NCBI RefSeq assembly: GCF_020360975.1
Contig: NW_025408669.1
Span: 3,906,001-3,970,000, forward strand
Reading direction: 5' to 3'
Length of the DNA: 64,000 nucleotides
Source of the DNA: Hirsutella rhossiliensis
Lineage: Eukaryota > Ascomycota > Sordariomycetes > Hypocreales > Ophiocordycipitaceae
A model generated the notes under the pieces. That model had not been told where the DNA came from. It saw nothing but the letters and a program-made list of their open reading frames with translations, and did no database searches. This document shows, piece after piece, positions 34,401-46,349 of the stretch. Within the stretch, counting starts at the first letter, position 1. Every line of letters starts with the position of its first letter. The translations under genes were made by a program, and so were the position numbers.

Positions 34401-36300
34401 ACCCCTAAGGGGGTAGGAAAGGCACCTCTCTTAAAGGATTACCTAGCTGCCTTTTTATCCCTACTTCGAGAAGTAAAGGAAGGTATAGGGCCCGATATAG
34501 ATACTAAAGAAGACTAACCTCTCCCTTATTTCGATCGTTTTTCCGACTTCTACCTAACGCTAATAGAAGACGGTTCCTATAGAGCGTTTATAGCAGGCCG
34601 GCTTTTTAAGCCTCTATTAGTAAGGAAGGTATATAAAAGAGACCTCCCGGACCTACTAGTAAACTAGAAGCAGCTAGAAAAACACCCTTTAAGAGACTAG
34701 TTTTTCTAGGCCTAGAGAGACCACCTAGCCTTATACGAAAAGATAGGGTCTTTCGAAGAGGTCCTTAAGGAAAAAGTAAGAGGAAAACAGGTCCTTAGCT
34801 ATAAGTAGGTCTTTATCTATAAGACTAATAAATATAGCTTCCTTTAGAAGTATAAAGCCCGGCTAGTTATCTATAGGAATTAATAGGAAAAAGGGGATCT
34901 ACCTACTAGGGTAACTACCCTAGTAGGGATGTCTTTTCGGACCCTTATAGCTATAGTAGTAGAATTCGACTTTAAACTTAAATAGATAGATATAGTTAAC
35001 GCCTTTATTAACTATCTACTTAAGGAAGAAGAAGAAGTTATCTATATACGCCTTCTACTAGGCTTCTAATAGCTAGGAAAGGTTCTACGGCTTAGGAAAG
35101 CTCTATACGGACTACGAAGATCACCCCTTCTTTAGCAATAGCATTTAATAGGTTCCCTCGAAGCCCTAGGCTTTAAGAAAGTCCCTTAGGAACCGTGTAT
35201 AATATAGAAGGGTAAAATCACGGTCTTCTTCTACGTCGACGATATTATCTAGGCGTACCTAAAAGAGGAAGAAGCTACTATAAGGGAGGCTATACGAGGC
35301 CTATAATAAAGGTATAAGATAACTAAGCTAGGGGAGCTAAAGTAGTTCCTAGGGATACGAATCCTTAGGAATAGGTCCTAACGGACTATCTAGCTTACCT
35401 AAGACGCCTATATTAATAAGGTCGCTTATAAATTCCTCCTTAATTCCCTTAATAAGAAGCTTCCCTCTACGCCTATATTAGATAAAGAGCTTTTACCTAA
35501 TCTATCCTTTTAAGCTAGGGAGCAAGAGAAACACTAATATTAATAGAAGGTAGGCTCCCTGCTTTTTTTAGCTATTTCTACTAGACCGGATATCTCTTTT
35601 ACGGTCTCCCGGCTAGCTAGGCATAACTAGAATCCTAGCCCTAGGCATTAAGAAGCAGCAGACAGAGCTATCCTTTATCTCTATTTAACGAGATTATATA
35701 GTCTACGCTTAGGAGGGCTAGAAAGGAAGAAATAAGCTACCGAAATCTTCCTTTATTTAAGCGATTCGTCTTTTACGGATAATTCCTTATATAGAAAGAG
35801 CTTATAAGGGTATATTATATCCCTTTTTAGAGGAACTATTACTTAGAGAGCTTCGAAGTAGGCTACCGTTACGACTTTAAGTACGGAGGCAGAGCTACTA
35901 GCTCTTTTAGAAGCGTTAAAAGAAGCGATTTTCCTTAGCCGGCTGCTAATATCTCTACGACTATAAATCCCGACCCCGTTAGCTATAGAATGCGATAATA
36001 CGTAGACTATACGGATTCTTACGGAGGAAAATAGTAAGCTATCGACCCGGCTATAGTATATCGATATCTACTAGTATTAGTTACGCTAAGAGGTCTAAAG
36101 GGGACTTATTTCCGTCCGTTAGGTTCTAACGGTATCGATAAAAGCCGACGGTCTTACGAAGCCCCTACCGAAGTAGAAGCTAGCTATCTTTTTATAGTAA
36201 ATTAGGCTAGAAGACGTTCGAGAGAAGCTATCCTTAAAGGCCCGCCTTAAGAGTCTACGAGAGGAGCTAATAGCCCGTACGAGAAGGTAACGTTTATAGC
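31440..36300 (+). pseudogene. Cop1-b gag-pol remnant
   Basis: Gag occupies about 31440-32400 and ends in an Ala/Pro-rich linker (about 32090-32270). A pre-integrase Cys pair TVECEYCG is at about 33290. The integrase core has VDWTDVSRD (about 33385) and NGGAERLGGAIIERARTI (about 33660-33720). Reverse transcriptase has FKLKXIDIVNAFI (about 34970), ALYGLRRSPLL (about 35100) and an intact catalytic FFYVDDII at 35225-35248. RNase H has STEAELLALLEALKEAIFL (about 35885-35940). Integrase, reverse transcriptase and RNase H follow in Copia order. Stops at former Gln/Trp codons prevent translation. Confidence 0.9.
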
Positions 36301-36568
36301 CGAAGAAAAGGAAGAGGTTTTTCCCTTTAGAGGGCCCCCTATTTAATTAGGTTTTTCCCTTCTAAGAAGGCCCCCTTTCTTATAGGACTTTCCCCTCTTT
36401 AGGCTCCTTTTTCCTTAAGTAGGTCTAAAAGAGCCTAGGGACCTAAAAGGGCCCCTACTTTCCTCGAGTAAAGGGAGAAGTATAGAACTAAGAACCTCCT
36501 CTATACGCTTACTAGCCCGAAGTCGTATTAGCTATGCCCTTAAGGGGCAGGCTATAGCTAAGGGGGTA

Positions 36569-37054
36569 TGTCGCGAAGCGTAGCTTAATTTCGTAGTTCT
36601 CGGAGATATCCCTTAGCACGAGGGACTAAGGAAGCTAAAAACACCCGGTATAGAAGAAGGAAGAAGGAGCTAAAAAGAGGTGCAGAAAGGAGGGTAGGGG
36701 TATAAGGGGAAGCAGAAGTAGCGATAGCTTCTAATAGAGGTAGCGAGAGATAAGACGGATAGGCCGGCAACGGCTAGAAAGGAGGGGAAAACCTAGTAAA
36801 AAGCTCGGTAGTCGAAAGGATATTAGTAGCTCCTTTAAGTAGGATCTTCTTTATTAATTAAGATGCTAGACGGGTATAAAGAGGGGCGTTAGATAGAGGA
36901 AAGAAGGATAATTAAGGCAATATAATAATTACTCCCCTACCTTTATTGCTGCTCCTATAAGAATTATATCTCTCTGCCCTGCCTATCCGACCCCTTACTT
37001 TTAATTTTACCTTCGTGCATTTTTTATATACTTCTTATATCTCTCTTCGCGAGA
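36569..37054 (+). repeat. Cop1-b 3' LTR (486 bp)
   Basis: Begins TGTCGCGAAGCG, keeping the canonical TG that is lost in the 5' LTR. Same length as the 5' LTR. A 61-codon antisense open frame over 36585-36770 is not supported as a gene. Confidence 0.92.
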
Positions 37055-37059
37055 ACTAT

Positions 37060-37790
37060 AACGCCTTTATAAAAGGAAATCCTTATTTACTAAAGGGAAA
37101 TAGGGGCTCTATTATATCTAGCTATAATAAGTAGGCTAGACATTTTATATACTATTATTTCCTATACTAGATTTACTTCTAAACTAGATAATATATATTT
37201 TAAAGCGTTAAATACTATCTAGAAATATTTAAATAAATACCTTAACCTAGGGATAATTTATTACTATAATATCCCTTATAATTATAATTTTATAAAAGGT
37301 TATTACGACGCTAGCTAGGCGTCTAACCTTATAAATAGAAAATCCGTTTCTAGATACTATTTCTATATTTATAAAAATATTATAAGTTAGGCTAGCTAGA
37401 AGTAAAAATCTATAGCCTTATTAACCTATAAAGCTAAATTTATTGCCCTTAAGGAGGCTAATAAAGAAGCTTTATATCTAAATCGGCTATTTTATTCTAT
37501 AAATAATAGCTTATCTATTAGAATTCCTAATACTATACCTCTTATCTTAACGGATAATAAGGCAGCTATTAAATTAGCTAAAAATCCGGAATTTTATAAA
37601 AAGACAAAGTATATAGATATTGCCTACTTCTATACCTAAGAAAATATTAAGGAAAAGAAGATCCGGATTTTCTATATTAAATCCGAAGATAGTATTGCCG
37701 ATATATTTACTAAGGAACTAAAAAGAGAAAAATTCTTTAAGTTCTAAGAGCTTCTTTCCCTTAGGGAATTAAAAGAGACTTAAAAAGAAA
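37060..37790 (+). pseudogene. Cop2 pol, 3' part: end of reverse transcriptase and RNase H
   Basis: The Cop2 frame continues after Cop1-b, ending in the Copia RNase H signature: KSIALSTYKAEFIALKEANK (about 37405-37465), LILTDNKAAIKLAKNPEF (about 37545-37600) and KTKYIDIAYFYTQENI (about 37605-37650; family form HIDIRYHFIRE). A purine-poor untranslated stretch of about 370 bp follows to the 3' LTR. Confidence 0.9.
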
Positions 37791-38166
37791 AGCTTATATC
37801 CCCTTAATAGAGGTTTTTTAGCTGTCTTTTACTTTCTTAGCTTTTCCTTTATATATAACTAATAGGTTTTCCTTTAAAAGGTTTCCTATTAATAAAAACA
37901 ACTTATAAAAATAGGGTTTTTCCTTATTAAAAGGTTTCCTATAATAATAACTCTATAAGGCTTTTTCCTTATAAAGGTTTACTTAAAAAGAGGAGAAATA
38001 ATTATAACTATAACTAGGATTTTTCCTACTAAGGTTTTTCCTAGAAAGGGTTTTAAAATTTTCCTTTATATTCCTATTATATACCTTATTCTTAATAAGG
38101 ATAATTCTACTATAAAAGAAATAACTAGTAAAGAGCACTATTTACCTAGTACTCTTTAAAGGAGGC

Positions 38167-38863
38167 TATAAAAATATACCCTTATATTCCTATTTTACTA
38201 TTATAAAGAAATAATAAGCATAGGGAGGCTTTATAGAATAAGCTAGTAAAAAGAGGCTCTATAATATAGTCTAAGGGAATAACCCTTAAAAGTTAAAGAC
38301 CTCTACTAGACATCTATACCTTCCTCTAGGAAAGGCGGGTTAGGATAAGCCTATCCTTATAGACAAAAATATACATAAAGTGCGTAAGTCGATTACGAGT
38401 AGAACGGATACCCTATTGCCTATTTTAGCCTAGCGGTTCCGAAGATATCCGCGATACGAGAATAGGTAGGGCATAGAATATTCTAGTTAAATCCACTACT
38501 TATACTAGAACCTATAGTCTTACGTTAACTATTACGCTATAATTAGACCACCTACTAAGTTAGGAAGATATGCTATAGATAGAGATTTTTAAGCACTATA
38601 GAATTTACTAGAAAGCTAACTAATTAGTCTACTAGTAGGCGAGCAATAGTCTATAAAGAACGAAGGATTTCCCTAGGAGTAGTAGATAGAATAAGTAAGT
38701 TTATAAGTATCCTTTATAACGCTATTCTTTTAATATATTATTTAGCCCCTTATATACTTATTATAAATTCTAGACGAAATCCTACCTTATACTCCTTCGA
38801 CCGATCTTTCCGCTTACGTTATCGATTACCTAATTCTATACTTATTACTTATACCTTCTTATA
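38167..38863 (+). repeat. Cop2 3' LTR (697 bp)
   Basis: Equal in length to 26412-27108 and differing mainly by transitions. It is flanked by TSD AAGTA at 38864-38868, after which GypS-C integrase resumes. Confidence 0.92.
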
Positions 38864-38868
38864 AAGTA

Positions 38869-40830
38869 CTAGCTAGGGCGGGACTCTATAGTCCTAGATA
38901 TACTTTCCTAGAAGGATTAAGACCGGCCGATAAGAGCGGATATTAAGGCCTAGGATCTATAGCTTATCTTATAAGAAGCGCTATAGACTTATATAAGAGC
39001 TTCCTTAATAAAGGAAGGCGCGGCGCTAATAAATAAGCCTTTTCTTATACCCTTACCTTAGCCTAGTAAGGAGAGATAGACCGGCCTAGGGGCGCGTACG
39101 GCATAGGTATTCTAAGATAAGGTCCTTTAACGCTTATAAGATAAGATATTATCTCTAGACTATACCTATAAGAGTATATTCCGCGCTATTAAGTCCGGCG
39201 CTTAATACCTTAATCTAAAGCTAAAGCTAAAGGTATAAGTAGCTAACTATTATATTAACCTATAAGGGTATCTACGTTAGTAAGGGAGACTATAAGTACC
39301 GGGCGCGCTATATACTATAGAAGCTAAGGAGAAAGATAGACTACTAGAGCTAGATAAATAAAACGAGCTCTAAGGGAAGCTAGTCTAGCTTATCTATAAC
39401 TTTAGTATTATAGGCTACTTAAGTTAGTAGGGTATAGTAGTAGGCCTTATAAGGGATCTTTACTAGCCCCTCTTATAGTACTATATTTACCGCTTCCTCT
39501 ATAACTATATTATCTATAGCTATATTAAGATTTAAAGGGCATAGCTTAAAGGGCTACTTAAGTAGCTTTTAATACTTAACCGGTTCTATATATATATATA
39601 AATAGACTTTATAACGGACCTCTTACTTATAAAGGGCGGCAACCGCTATATATAGGTAATTAAGAACTAACTTAATAAGTCTATAGTATTAAAGCCGATA
39701 TTATCTATAGATATAAAGTCCTATATAAAGCGCTTCCTATAGTACTAGGCCTACTTATATAGCTAGCTAGCCTTTATTATAAGTAATAAGGGATTAAATT
39801 AAACTAGCTACTTTTAGTAGTACTTATACTAGCTACTTTAAATTATATAGCTACTTAGTATAATATATTACTTATAAACTAATAAAGGGCTTAAGAGGGT
39901 TAACTAGGAGGCGTAAGCTTACCTATAAGCTATTATAGCCTATAACTAAGTAAACTAAGACTAGTAGCTCCTTATAGCTTAACTTACGTTAAATAATAAA
40001 CTATATACCTTTATTAAGATAGCCCTTTTCTTTATAATATATAGCTTTAAACTACCTTTTCTAGTTTCCTTTACTATAAATATAGTAGCGGAGTACTATA
40101 GTAATTTATTACTAGAGGGCTATGCCTCTATATTTATATAAAAGCTATAAGAAACTATAGATTATTACTAATCCGCGATAGCCGCCGCGGCGTAAGATTA
40201 AAAGCGGTATACTAATAAGACTAAGGCCCTAATAGATAGGTTTATAATAAGAGATAAAGTATAGCTAGACCTCTATAACTATAGGTTAGTATAGCTAAAA
40301 ACAAAGCTTAACTAGCTATATATAAAGTTTATAGTATAAAGGGTTATTAGCCTATAGGTTATAGAGCTTAATAGTCTCTTAATAAGGGTCTATAATAAGA
40401 TTAACGTAGACCTCTTTTATAGAACCTCCTTTAACCTACTACTTAGATAAGAAGTAGCGGACGCTTAACCGCTTATAATTAAGGTAGAAGGAGAAGATAA
40501 GTTTAAGGTTAAAGAGATATAGGCCGCGCGCTAAAAAAAAAGGTAGGTAAGGGGAAACGCTAAGAGGTCCTCGTTAAGTAGTATAAGTATCTTAACCTTA
40601 TATAGGAACCTATATATAAGTTTATAAGAACTATAGCCCTTAATAAGTTTAAAGCCTTATTTAAAATAGTAGATAAAAATAAGAAACTAGTAAACTATTA
40701 ATAGTAGCTTAAGCTAAGACTATAAAGTAGGTAAAGTAAAGTAAGTAGTTATAATTACGCGAGTATAATAATATAAGTAGAGATAAAAATAGCGTTTATT
40801 TTAAGGTAAAGCCCTTAAACTACTTAGACC
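38869..40830 (+). pseudogene. GypS-C pol, block 3: integrase and chromodomain
   Basis: Integrase follows Cop2. Readable parts include FITDLLLIKGGNRYIQVI (about 39610-39665) of the catalytic core, IALFFIIYSFKLPF (about 40015-40060), and the C-terminal IRDKVQLDLYNYRLVQLKTK (about 40245-40310). The DPL-type linker is followed by a chromodomain (about 40490-40670), readable as DKFKVKEI, then RGKR.EVLVK, then an ALNKFKALF end that matches the GypB chromodomain end. Stops are TAG/TAA at former Gln/Trp. This assigns GypS to the chromoviruses. Confidence 0.82.
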
Positions 40831-41391
40831 TACTTATTATCCTTATCGTTATCGTTATCCTTATCTTTATTATCCTCCTCTACTTTATTAGCGGCGGCGG
40901 CGCTCTCTAAGGCGCTTAGGCGGCCCTCTAAGCCCGCGAGCTAGTTAGTAGTAGCGGCGGCTCTAAGGGCTTTAAGGGCGGGGGGGGCCTAGCTAGTAGT
41001 AGCGGCGGGGCAGCGGCGGGCACGGCTAAAGGGACCGCCGATAAGGCGATAAAAGTAGTATCCCTAGTACTAAGAGAGTTAGCGGTAAAAGTAAAAGAGC
41101 TAAAGGAAAAGAACTTACTTAGGGATAAGGCCTTAGCGCTTAAGGGCGCGGAGATTATAGTAAGCGGCGGCGGCGGCGGTAAGGCGCTTCTTAGTATCCC
41201 CCTATACCTACCTATACGCGCTAGCCTTCTAAGCTAATACTATAGTAAGTAAGATAGGAGGCGCTACCTTATAGGCGCGGCTAGTACGCGTATACTATTA
41301 ATAACTACCGCTATAGCGGCGCCCGACTTAGTTAGCGTAGGGGAGCTCCTATAATACGTACTATATATAGGGGGCCGCGTAGGCGGCTCTA
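40830..41391 (-). pseudogene. Accessory region of GypS-C (antisense ORF), 5' portion cut by GypF
   Basis: It lies directly after pol, as in GypB 4400-5400. The region is rich in GCGGCGG units (about 40890-41190), has short GTTATC repeats (about 40845-40880) and matches the GypB antisense ORF at several points, e.g. TATAGGCGCGGCTAG (about 41271). Sense for the ORF is the minus strand. GypF interrupts it at 41391; the rest resumes at 55532 with a piece missing. The product is unknown. Confidence 0.5.
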
Positions 41392-41821
41392 TATTACGAC
41401 TACGGTCTAGCGAACCGCGGGGACTAGTATATATTACGAGGATATATAACGTAGGGAGCAAGGAATATTAAACGGACTAATAGGCTAATTAAGTTAAGAG
41501 CGATAAGTTACTTTAGCGCTTTAACGCTCTATAGCTAGATCGTAGGATCGCTCTAGCGCCCTAGCGCTCCTAGGCGATAGGATTACCTAGTACTCTTAGC
41601 GATCTAAGGAAGCTCTCGAGATATATAAGGAAGGAATAGAATACTCTTTTAAATAGATAGCTTAATAGCTTTTAATATAAATCTTTATTATAATTCTATC
41701 TTTAATTTTAATTACTTAGTTATAGTTTATAATCTATAACCTCTAACTTATTACTAATATAATATACTTATTATTACTTAAACTACGCCTTATTATATCT
41801 ATTAATATAAACCCCTCGATA
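41392..41821 (+). repeat. GypF 5' LTR (430 bp)
   Basis: Starts TATTACGACTACGG (TGTTACG before RIP) and ends CCCCTCGATA. GGTTTATCCC follows and may be the primer binding site. Confidence 0.9.
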
Positions 41822-41899
41822 GGTTTATCCCTTAGGAATAATACTAGTCGTTATACGTTAAAAGCTCTTATTTAGTATAATACCGCGTTACTCTAAGTA

Positions 41900-44800
41900 A
41901 TATTATAACTATTAATATACCTATATAGTAAGCTAGATTAACTAACTTTAGAGCTACTATATCGCCTTAGGATATAATATACGAGATTATTACCCTTTAA
42001 TATAAGGTATAGTTACTTAGGAATAAAGGAGGTAACGGATAAGTTAAGGACTTTAAAGAAGTAGTTAAACTAAAATAGCTAGGACTATTCGATAGTACTT
42101 ATAGCACGCTTTAAGACTTTCTTACCTAACTTAAGGCCTACTACTAGTTTTACCCTACTAAACTCTTAGACTTAGTTAAAAAGGTACTCTACGTAGGAAA
42201 TTATTTATTTAAAATAGTACTTACTTAGTTTAGACCTATTATAAGGGACTTTCTTAATAACTAACTAGCGCGATAAGATAACGAGATAGACGAAGTCTTT
42301 ACTAGTTTCTAAGGATTTGAAGAAGCTATTATAAAGGTATTTAGAATAACTAATAAGGAATAAGAAGCTAAATAAAAACTTTAAGAACTCTAATAAAGGA
42401 TCTTAGTATTAGATTATACTATAAAGTTCTATTAAGTTACCTTAAAGCTTAATTAAGATAACGAACCTCTTATATTACGATTCTATAATAAGCTTAAAGA
42501 AGAAGTTAAGGACGAGCTCTATAAGGAAAATCGACCTAATAACCTCTTAGACTATATTGCTATAATAGTATAAATCGATAATAGATAGTATACGCGACGC
42601 TAAGAAAAGAAATAAGGAAGAGGAAACTAAAACCCTTCCTATAAGAATAACTTTAACTAACGCGCTAACTATAAAAAGAAGCGCGAAACTCTTATTACCT
42701 ACGCCTATATAACTAACCTAGGTAAGATAGACCTAAATATAATATAAAAAAGTAAAAGAAAGTATTTTAACTATAGGAAACTTAAATATTACTTTAAGGA
42801 ATATAAATAACCTTATAAAGAGAAGAAAACCTATTAAATACTAGCCCTAAAAGGTAAGAAATACTTAAACGCTACTAATAAATAGGAACTAAAGTATAAA
42901 CTCCTTAGTTAAACTATATACTATAACAACGAATATATAATATACCTAAGTAATAAGAACGGTACTAAATAGTTCCTAAAGCTATTAAAGAAGACCCTTA
43001 TAATAATATAATAAAGGGGTCCTAAAATATAGAAATAAGTTAAATTTATAGAACTAGAATACCCTTATTTTAAAGGAGTCTCTTAAGACTAGATAAAGAA
43101 GAATAGTAAACGATTCTAGGAAGATATACGAAATAAAAATCAATAATAATAATAGGCAGTTTTAAATAATATAATAAAGTAGATATAGATATAGCCCTTA
43201 TACTTATAAAACTTAGGCAATAACCTAAGGAGGAATAACGAAGTATTAACGATATAAGCTTTAAAGAATAAGAAATACCTAGAGAAATAGAAGATAAGAA
43301 CGAACTCGTACTACTACCCTCGATACTAAGGGAAAATACTATAATTAAAGAATACGCTTTATACTTTAAAGAATTTAAAGAAATACTTAAAATTAAAACC
43401 TAATAAATACCTTAAATTCTTATAGAAAACTAATAAGCTATATTAATTCGATATTAACTAGTACTACGTAGAGGAGACTACGCTATAGCTATCGCTATAG
43501 TCGATACCTTTATAGCTCTATAACGAGAATAGTAACTATAAGGAGAATTTAAAGACGATCTATAAATACTACTTACTTATAAGTACTATAAGTATATTTT
43601 ATAGATATTATATATCTACCTAGACTATATAATATACTTCTAGATAAAAGCATAATATAACGCCTTCTTAGTTAGGTTTAAAGGATAAGTACTTTTAAAA
43701 CCCTACCTAAGTATAAAACTAAACTACTAGAAAATCGATTAACGCTACCTAAACGACTAAGTTATATTATTAGAACCTAATTATAGTATACTACTTAAAT
43801 ACTATAATAATTATAGTTTATTAACGAGATATCTTTTAAAGATATATAAAATCTATAAATATTCTAAAATAAAGGAATAGTATAACGCTACTTACTTTAA
43901 AGTATCTAAACTATTAATCTTTTAAGGACTTATATAACGAATTAAATATAATAAAGAAGATTATAATAAATATATATACCTAAACTATAAAGTTTATAAA
44001 TATAAAAAAGTATAAGTATAGTATAAATAATATAATAGTATACTAAAAGATTATTAGTAATATATATAAAGGCTATAGGCTATATTCGACTAAGGAAAAA
44101 TCGATATAGAAATACTACGCGAAAAATAAAAAGATATAGAACGAAAACTTAACCTTTAATATAAAAATAAATAAAATTATAAAGTATAGTATATAATTAA
44201 CTATAACGTAGTATAATATAAACGATATAGCGTTAAGAAGTAAGAAATCTTTAATTAGCTATAAGAAATTAGTCTCTTAAGCCCTAATATAATACTACGC
44301 GACGAAAATATAAAGAAATAATCTTAATAATAAATTAAAGAAGAATACCTAAATAAAATAAATAAGGACTAAGTAAAAAATAAGGTATACTATCTATAAA
44401 AGGGCTATAAACTAGTATAATATAATAAGATCTAAGGACCCTATATATAGTAACGGTAAGCTATAGCGACTAAATAGTATTAGATATATAAATCGCGGGA
44501 TATTACGTATATATACTTTTAGACTATAGCGTAATAGGTAATTACGTTTTACCTAGAGTTATTAATCGTTACCGACTTATATAAAGATATAAGAAAGATC
44601 TATATAAACTTATAAATATTAAAGGAGAGGCCTTTAACTATAATAACGGAATTATTAATATAAAGATTAATTACCTTAATATTAATATCTAGGGCTATAA
44701 TAAATAAGTTAACTTTAATATTATAGATATTAGAGAATATAACCTTATATTAAGGCTTCTATAGCTATAAGAGAGCAACCTACTAATTAACTAGAAAACT

Positions 44801-45615
44801 AGCTAGCTATATTAAAACAAGGATATAAGTTTCTAGGACTAGTAGATTTAGAAGAAAGTAAAATTTTATAATAATTTAGCTACTAAATAAGATAAAAGGG
44901 ATAACCGTTTAAGTAAATTATTATAAGCTTTAGCGATATAAATAAAAATAGTAACTAAACCGGCGGATATAATAAAATCGACTAATAAGACCTATATACT
45001 AACTAATACGGCTATATAACCTAGTATCTAATATAAATAAAACAAAGAATATAATAAGAAGATCTAAAGAGTTATTACTACTTTAAGGAAAGACCTTAAA
45101 TAAATTAATAAAGAGCTTAAGTTAAGAGAAACTAGCTCTTAAGAGAAAGAATAAAGCCTATAAGATAGAATAAAGAATATCCCTTAAGAATACTAGAAAT
45201 ATAATAAACTCTTTAAGGAAGAACTTAAGATAGGGTTACTTAAATATAGTTAATAGGACTATAAAATTTATCTAAAAGATAGAATAACGCTAACGTTCTA
45301 TAAAATCTATAACTTAAACGAAAAGCAACTATAAACGCTATACGACTACCTTAATAAGAATCTATAAAAAGGATATATATAAACGTTAATATCTAAAGTA
45401 AGCTACCTAGTTATATTTATTTTAAAGAAAAACAGTAAGCTATAATTAGTTATTAACTATAAACGCTTAAACGATATTATAATAAAAGACTAAATACTAT
45501 TACCGCTTATATTAGAACTATAAGATTAACTATATAGTAAAAAATAGTTTATAGCCCTCGACCTTAAAAGCGCCTATAACTTAATATATATAAAAAAGGG
45601 ATATAAATAGATAAT
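41900..45615 (+). pseudogene. GypF gag-pol, 5' part: gag, zinc knuckle, protease, start of reverse transcriptase
   Basis: Gag is followed by a decayed CX2CX4HX4C knuckle reading KYFNYRKLKYYFKEYKQPY (about 42760-42815; Cys and His now Tyr). A long, stop-rich linker and the protease region follow to about 45000. Reverse transcriptase opens at about 45290 and shows KKNSKL..VINYKRLND (about 45425-45470) and FIALDLKSAYNLIYIKKG (about 45550-45600; family form FTKLDLRGAYNLIRIKEG). Cop1-c cuts the frame at 45615; ATAAT at 45611-45615 is the TSD. Confidence 0.85.
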
Positions 45616-46092
45616 TCTTATAAAGAGAGATACGAGAAGTATATATAAAATGCATAAAGGTAAAAGTAGAAGTAAGGGGTCGGATAGGCAGGGTAGAGAT
45701 ATTTAAATCTTACGGGGGCAGCAATTATAGTAGGGGAGTAATTATTATATTGCCTTCGTTATCCTTCTTTCCTCTATCTAACGCCCCTCTTTATACCCGT
45801 CTAGTATCTTAATTAACAAAGAAGATCCTACTTAAAGAAGCTACTAATATCCCTTTAACTACCGAGCTTTTTACCGGTTTTTCTCCTCCTTTCTAGCCGT
45901 TGCTAGCATATCCGTCTTATCTCTCGCTACCTCTATAGGAAGCTATCGCTACTTCTGCTTCCCCTTATGCCCCTACCCTCCTCTCTACACCTCCTTTTAG
46001 CTCCTTCCTTAAAACCTGTTTTTTAGCTTCCTAGGTCCCTCGTGCTAAGGGATATCTCCGAGAACTATAAAATTAGGCCACGCTTCGCGACA
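45616..46092 (-). repeat. Cop1-c 3' LTR (477 bp)
   Basis: Right edge reads CGCTTCGCGACA, the complement of the TGTCGCGAAGCG start. Slightly shorter than the 486-bp form in Cop1-b. Confidence 0.9.
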
Positions 46093-46349
46093 TACCCCCT
46101 TAGCTATAGCCTGCCCCTTAAGGGCATAGCTAATACGGCTTCGGGCTAGTAAGCGTATAGAGGAGGTTCTTAGCTCTATACTTCTCCCTTTACTCGAGGA
46201 AAGTAGGGGCCCTTTTAGGTCCCTAGGCTCTTTTAGACCTACTTAAGGAAAAGGGGCCTAAAGAGGGGAAAGTCCTATAAGAAAGGGGGCCTTCTTAGAA
46301 GGGAAAAACCTAATTAAAATAGGGGGCCCTTTAAAGGGAAAAACCTCTT

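Larger units (their letters stand above)
30729..37054 (+). mobile_element. Cop1-b: complete Ty1/Copia element inside Cop2
   Basis: A 6.3-kb element with 486-bp LTRs (30729-31214 and 36569-37054) and a perfect TSD. A purine tract CTAAGGGGG (about 36558-36566) precedes the 3' LTR. The coding region is gag, integrase, reverse transcriptase and RNase H on the plus strand. It keeps more CpA/TpG than the older elements, mostly in CTGC contexts, in agreement with its place as one of the last arrivals. Confidence 0.93.
30724..37059. repeat. TSD ACTAT flanking Cop1-b
   Basis: ACTAT at 30724-30728 and 37055-37059, identical, with the Cop2 reverse-transcriptase/RNase H frame resuming directly after the second copy. 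Confidence 0.9.
26412..38863 (+). mobile_element. Cop2: complete Ty1/Copia element, split by Cop1-b
   Basis: The LTRs are both 697 bp (26412-27108, 38167-38863), with TSD AAGTA at 26407-26411 and 38864-38868. A purine tract AAAGGAGGC sits directly before the 3' LTR. Gag, protease, integrase, reverse transcriptase and RNase H follow in Copia order on the plus strand. The frame is interrupted at 30728 by Cop1-b (TSD ACTAT) and resumes at 37060. Without Cop1-b it is about 6.1 kb. Confidence 0.92.

Noticed and set aside
30795..36770. Minus-strand frames of about 60 codons in the Cop1 LTRs (30795-30983, 36585-36770)
   Set aside because: Antisense to the LTR, Leu/Ser/Pro-rich low-complexity translation, different starts in the two copies and not open in the other copies.
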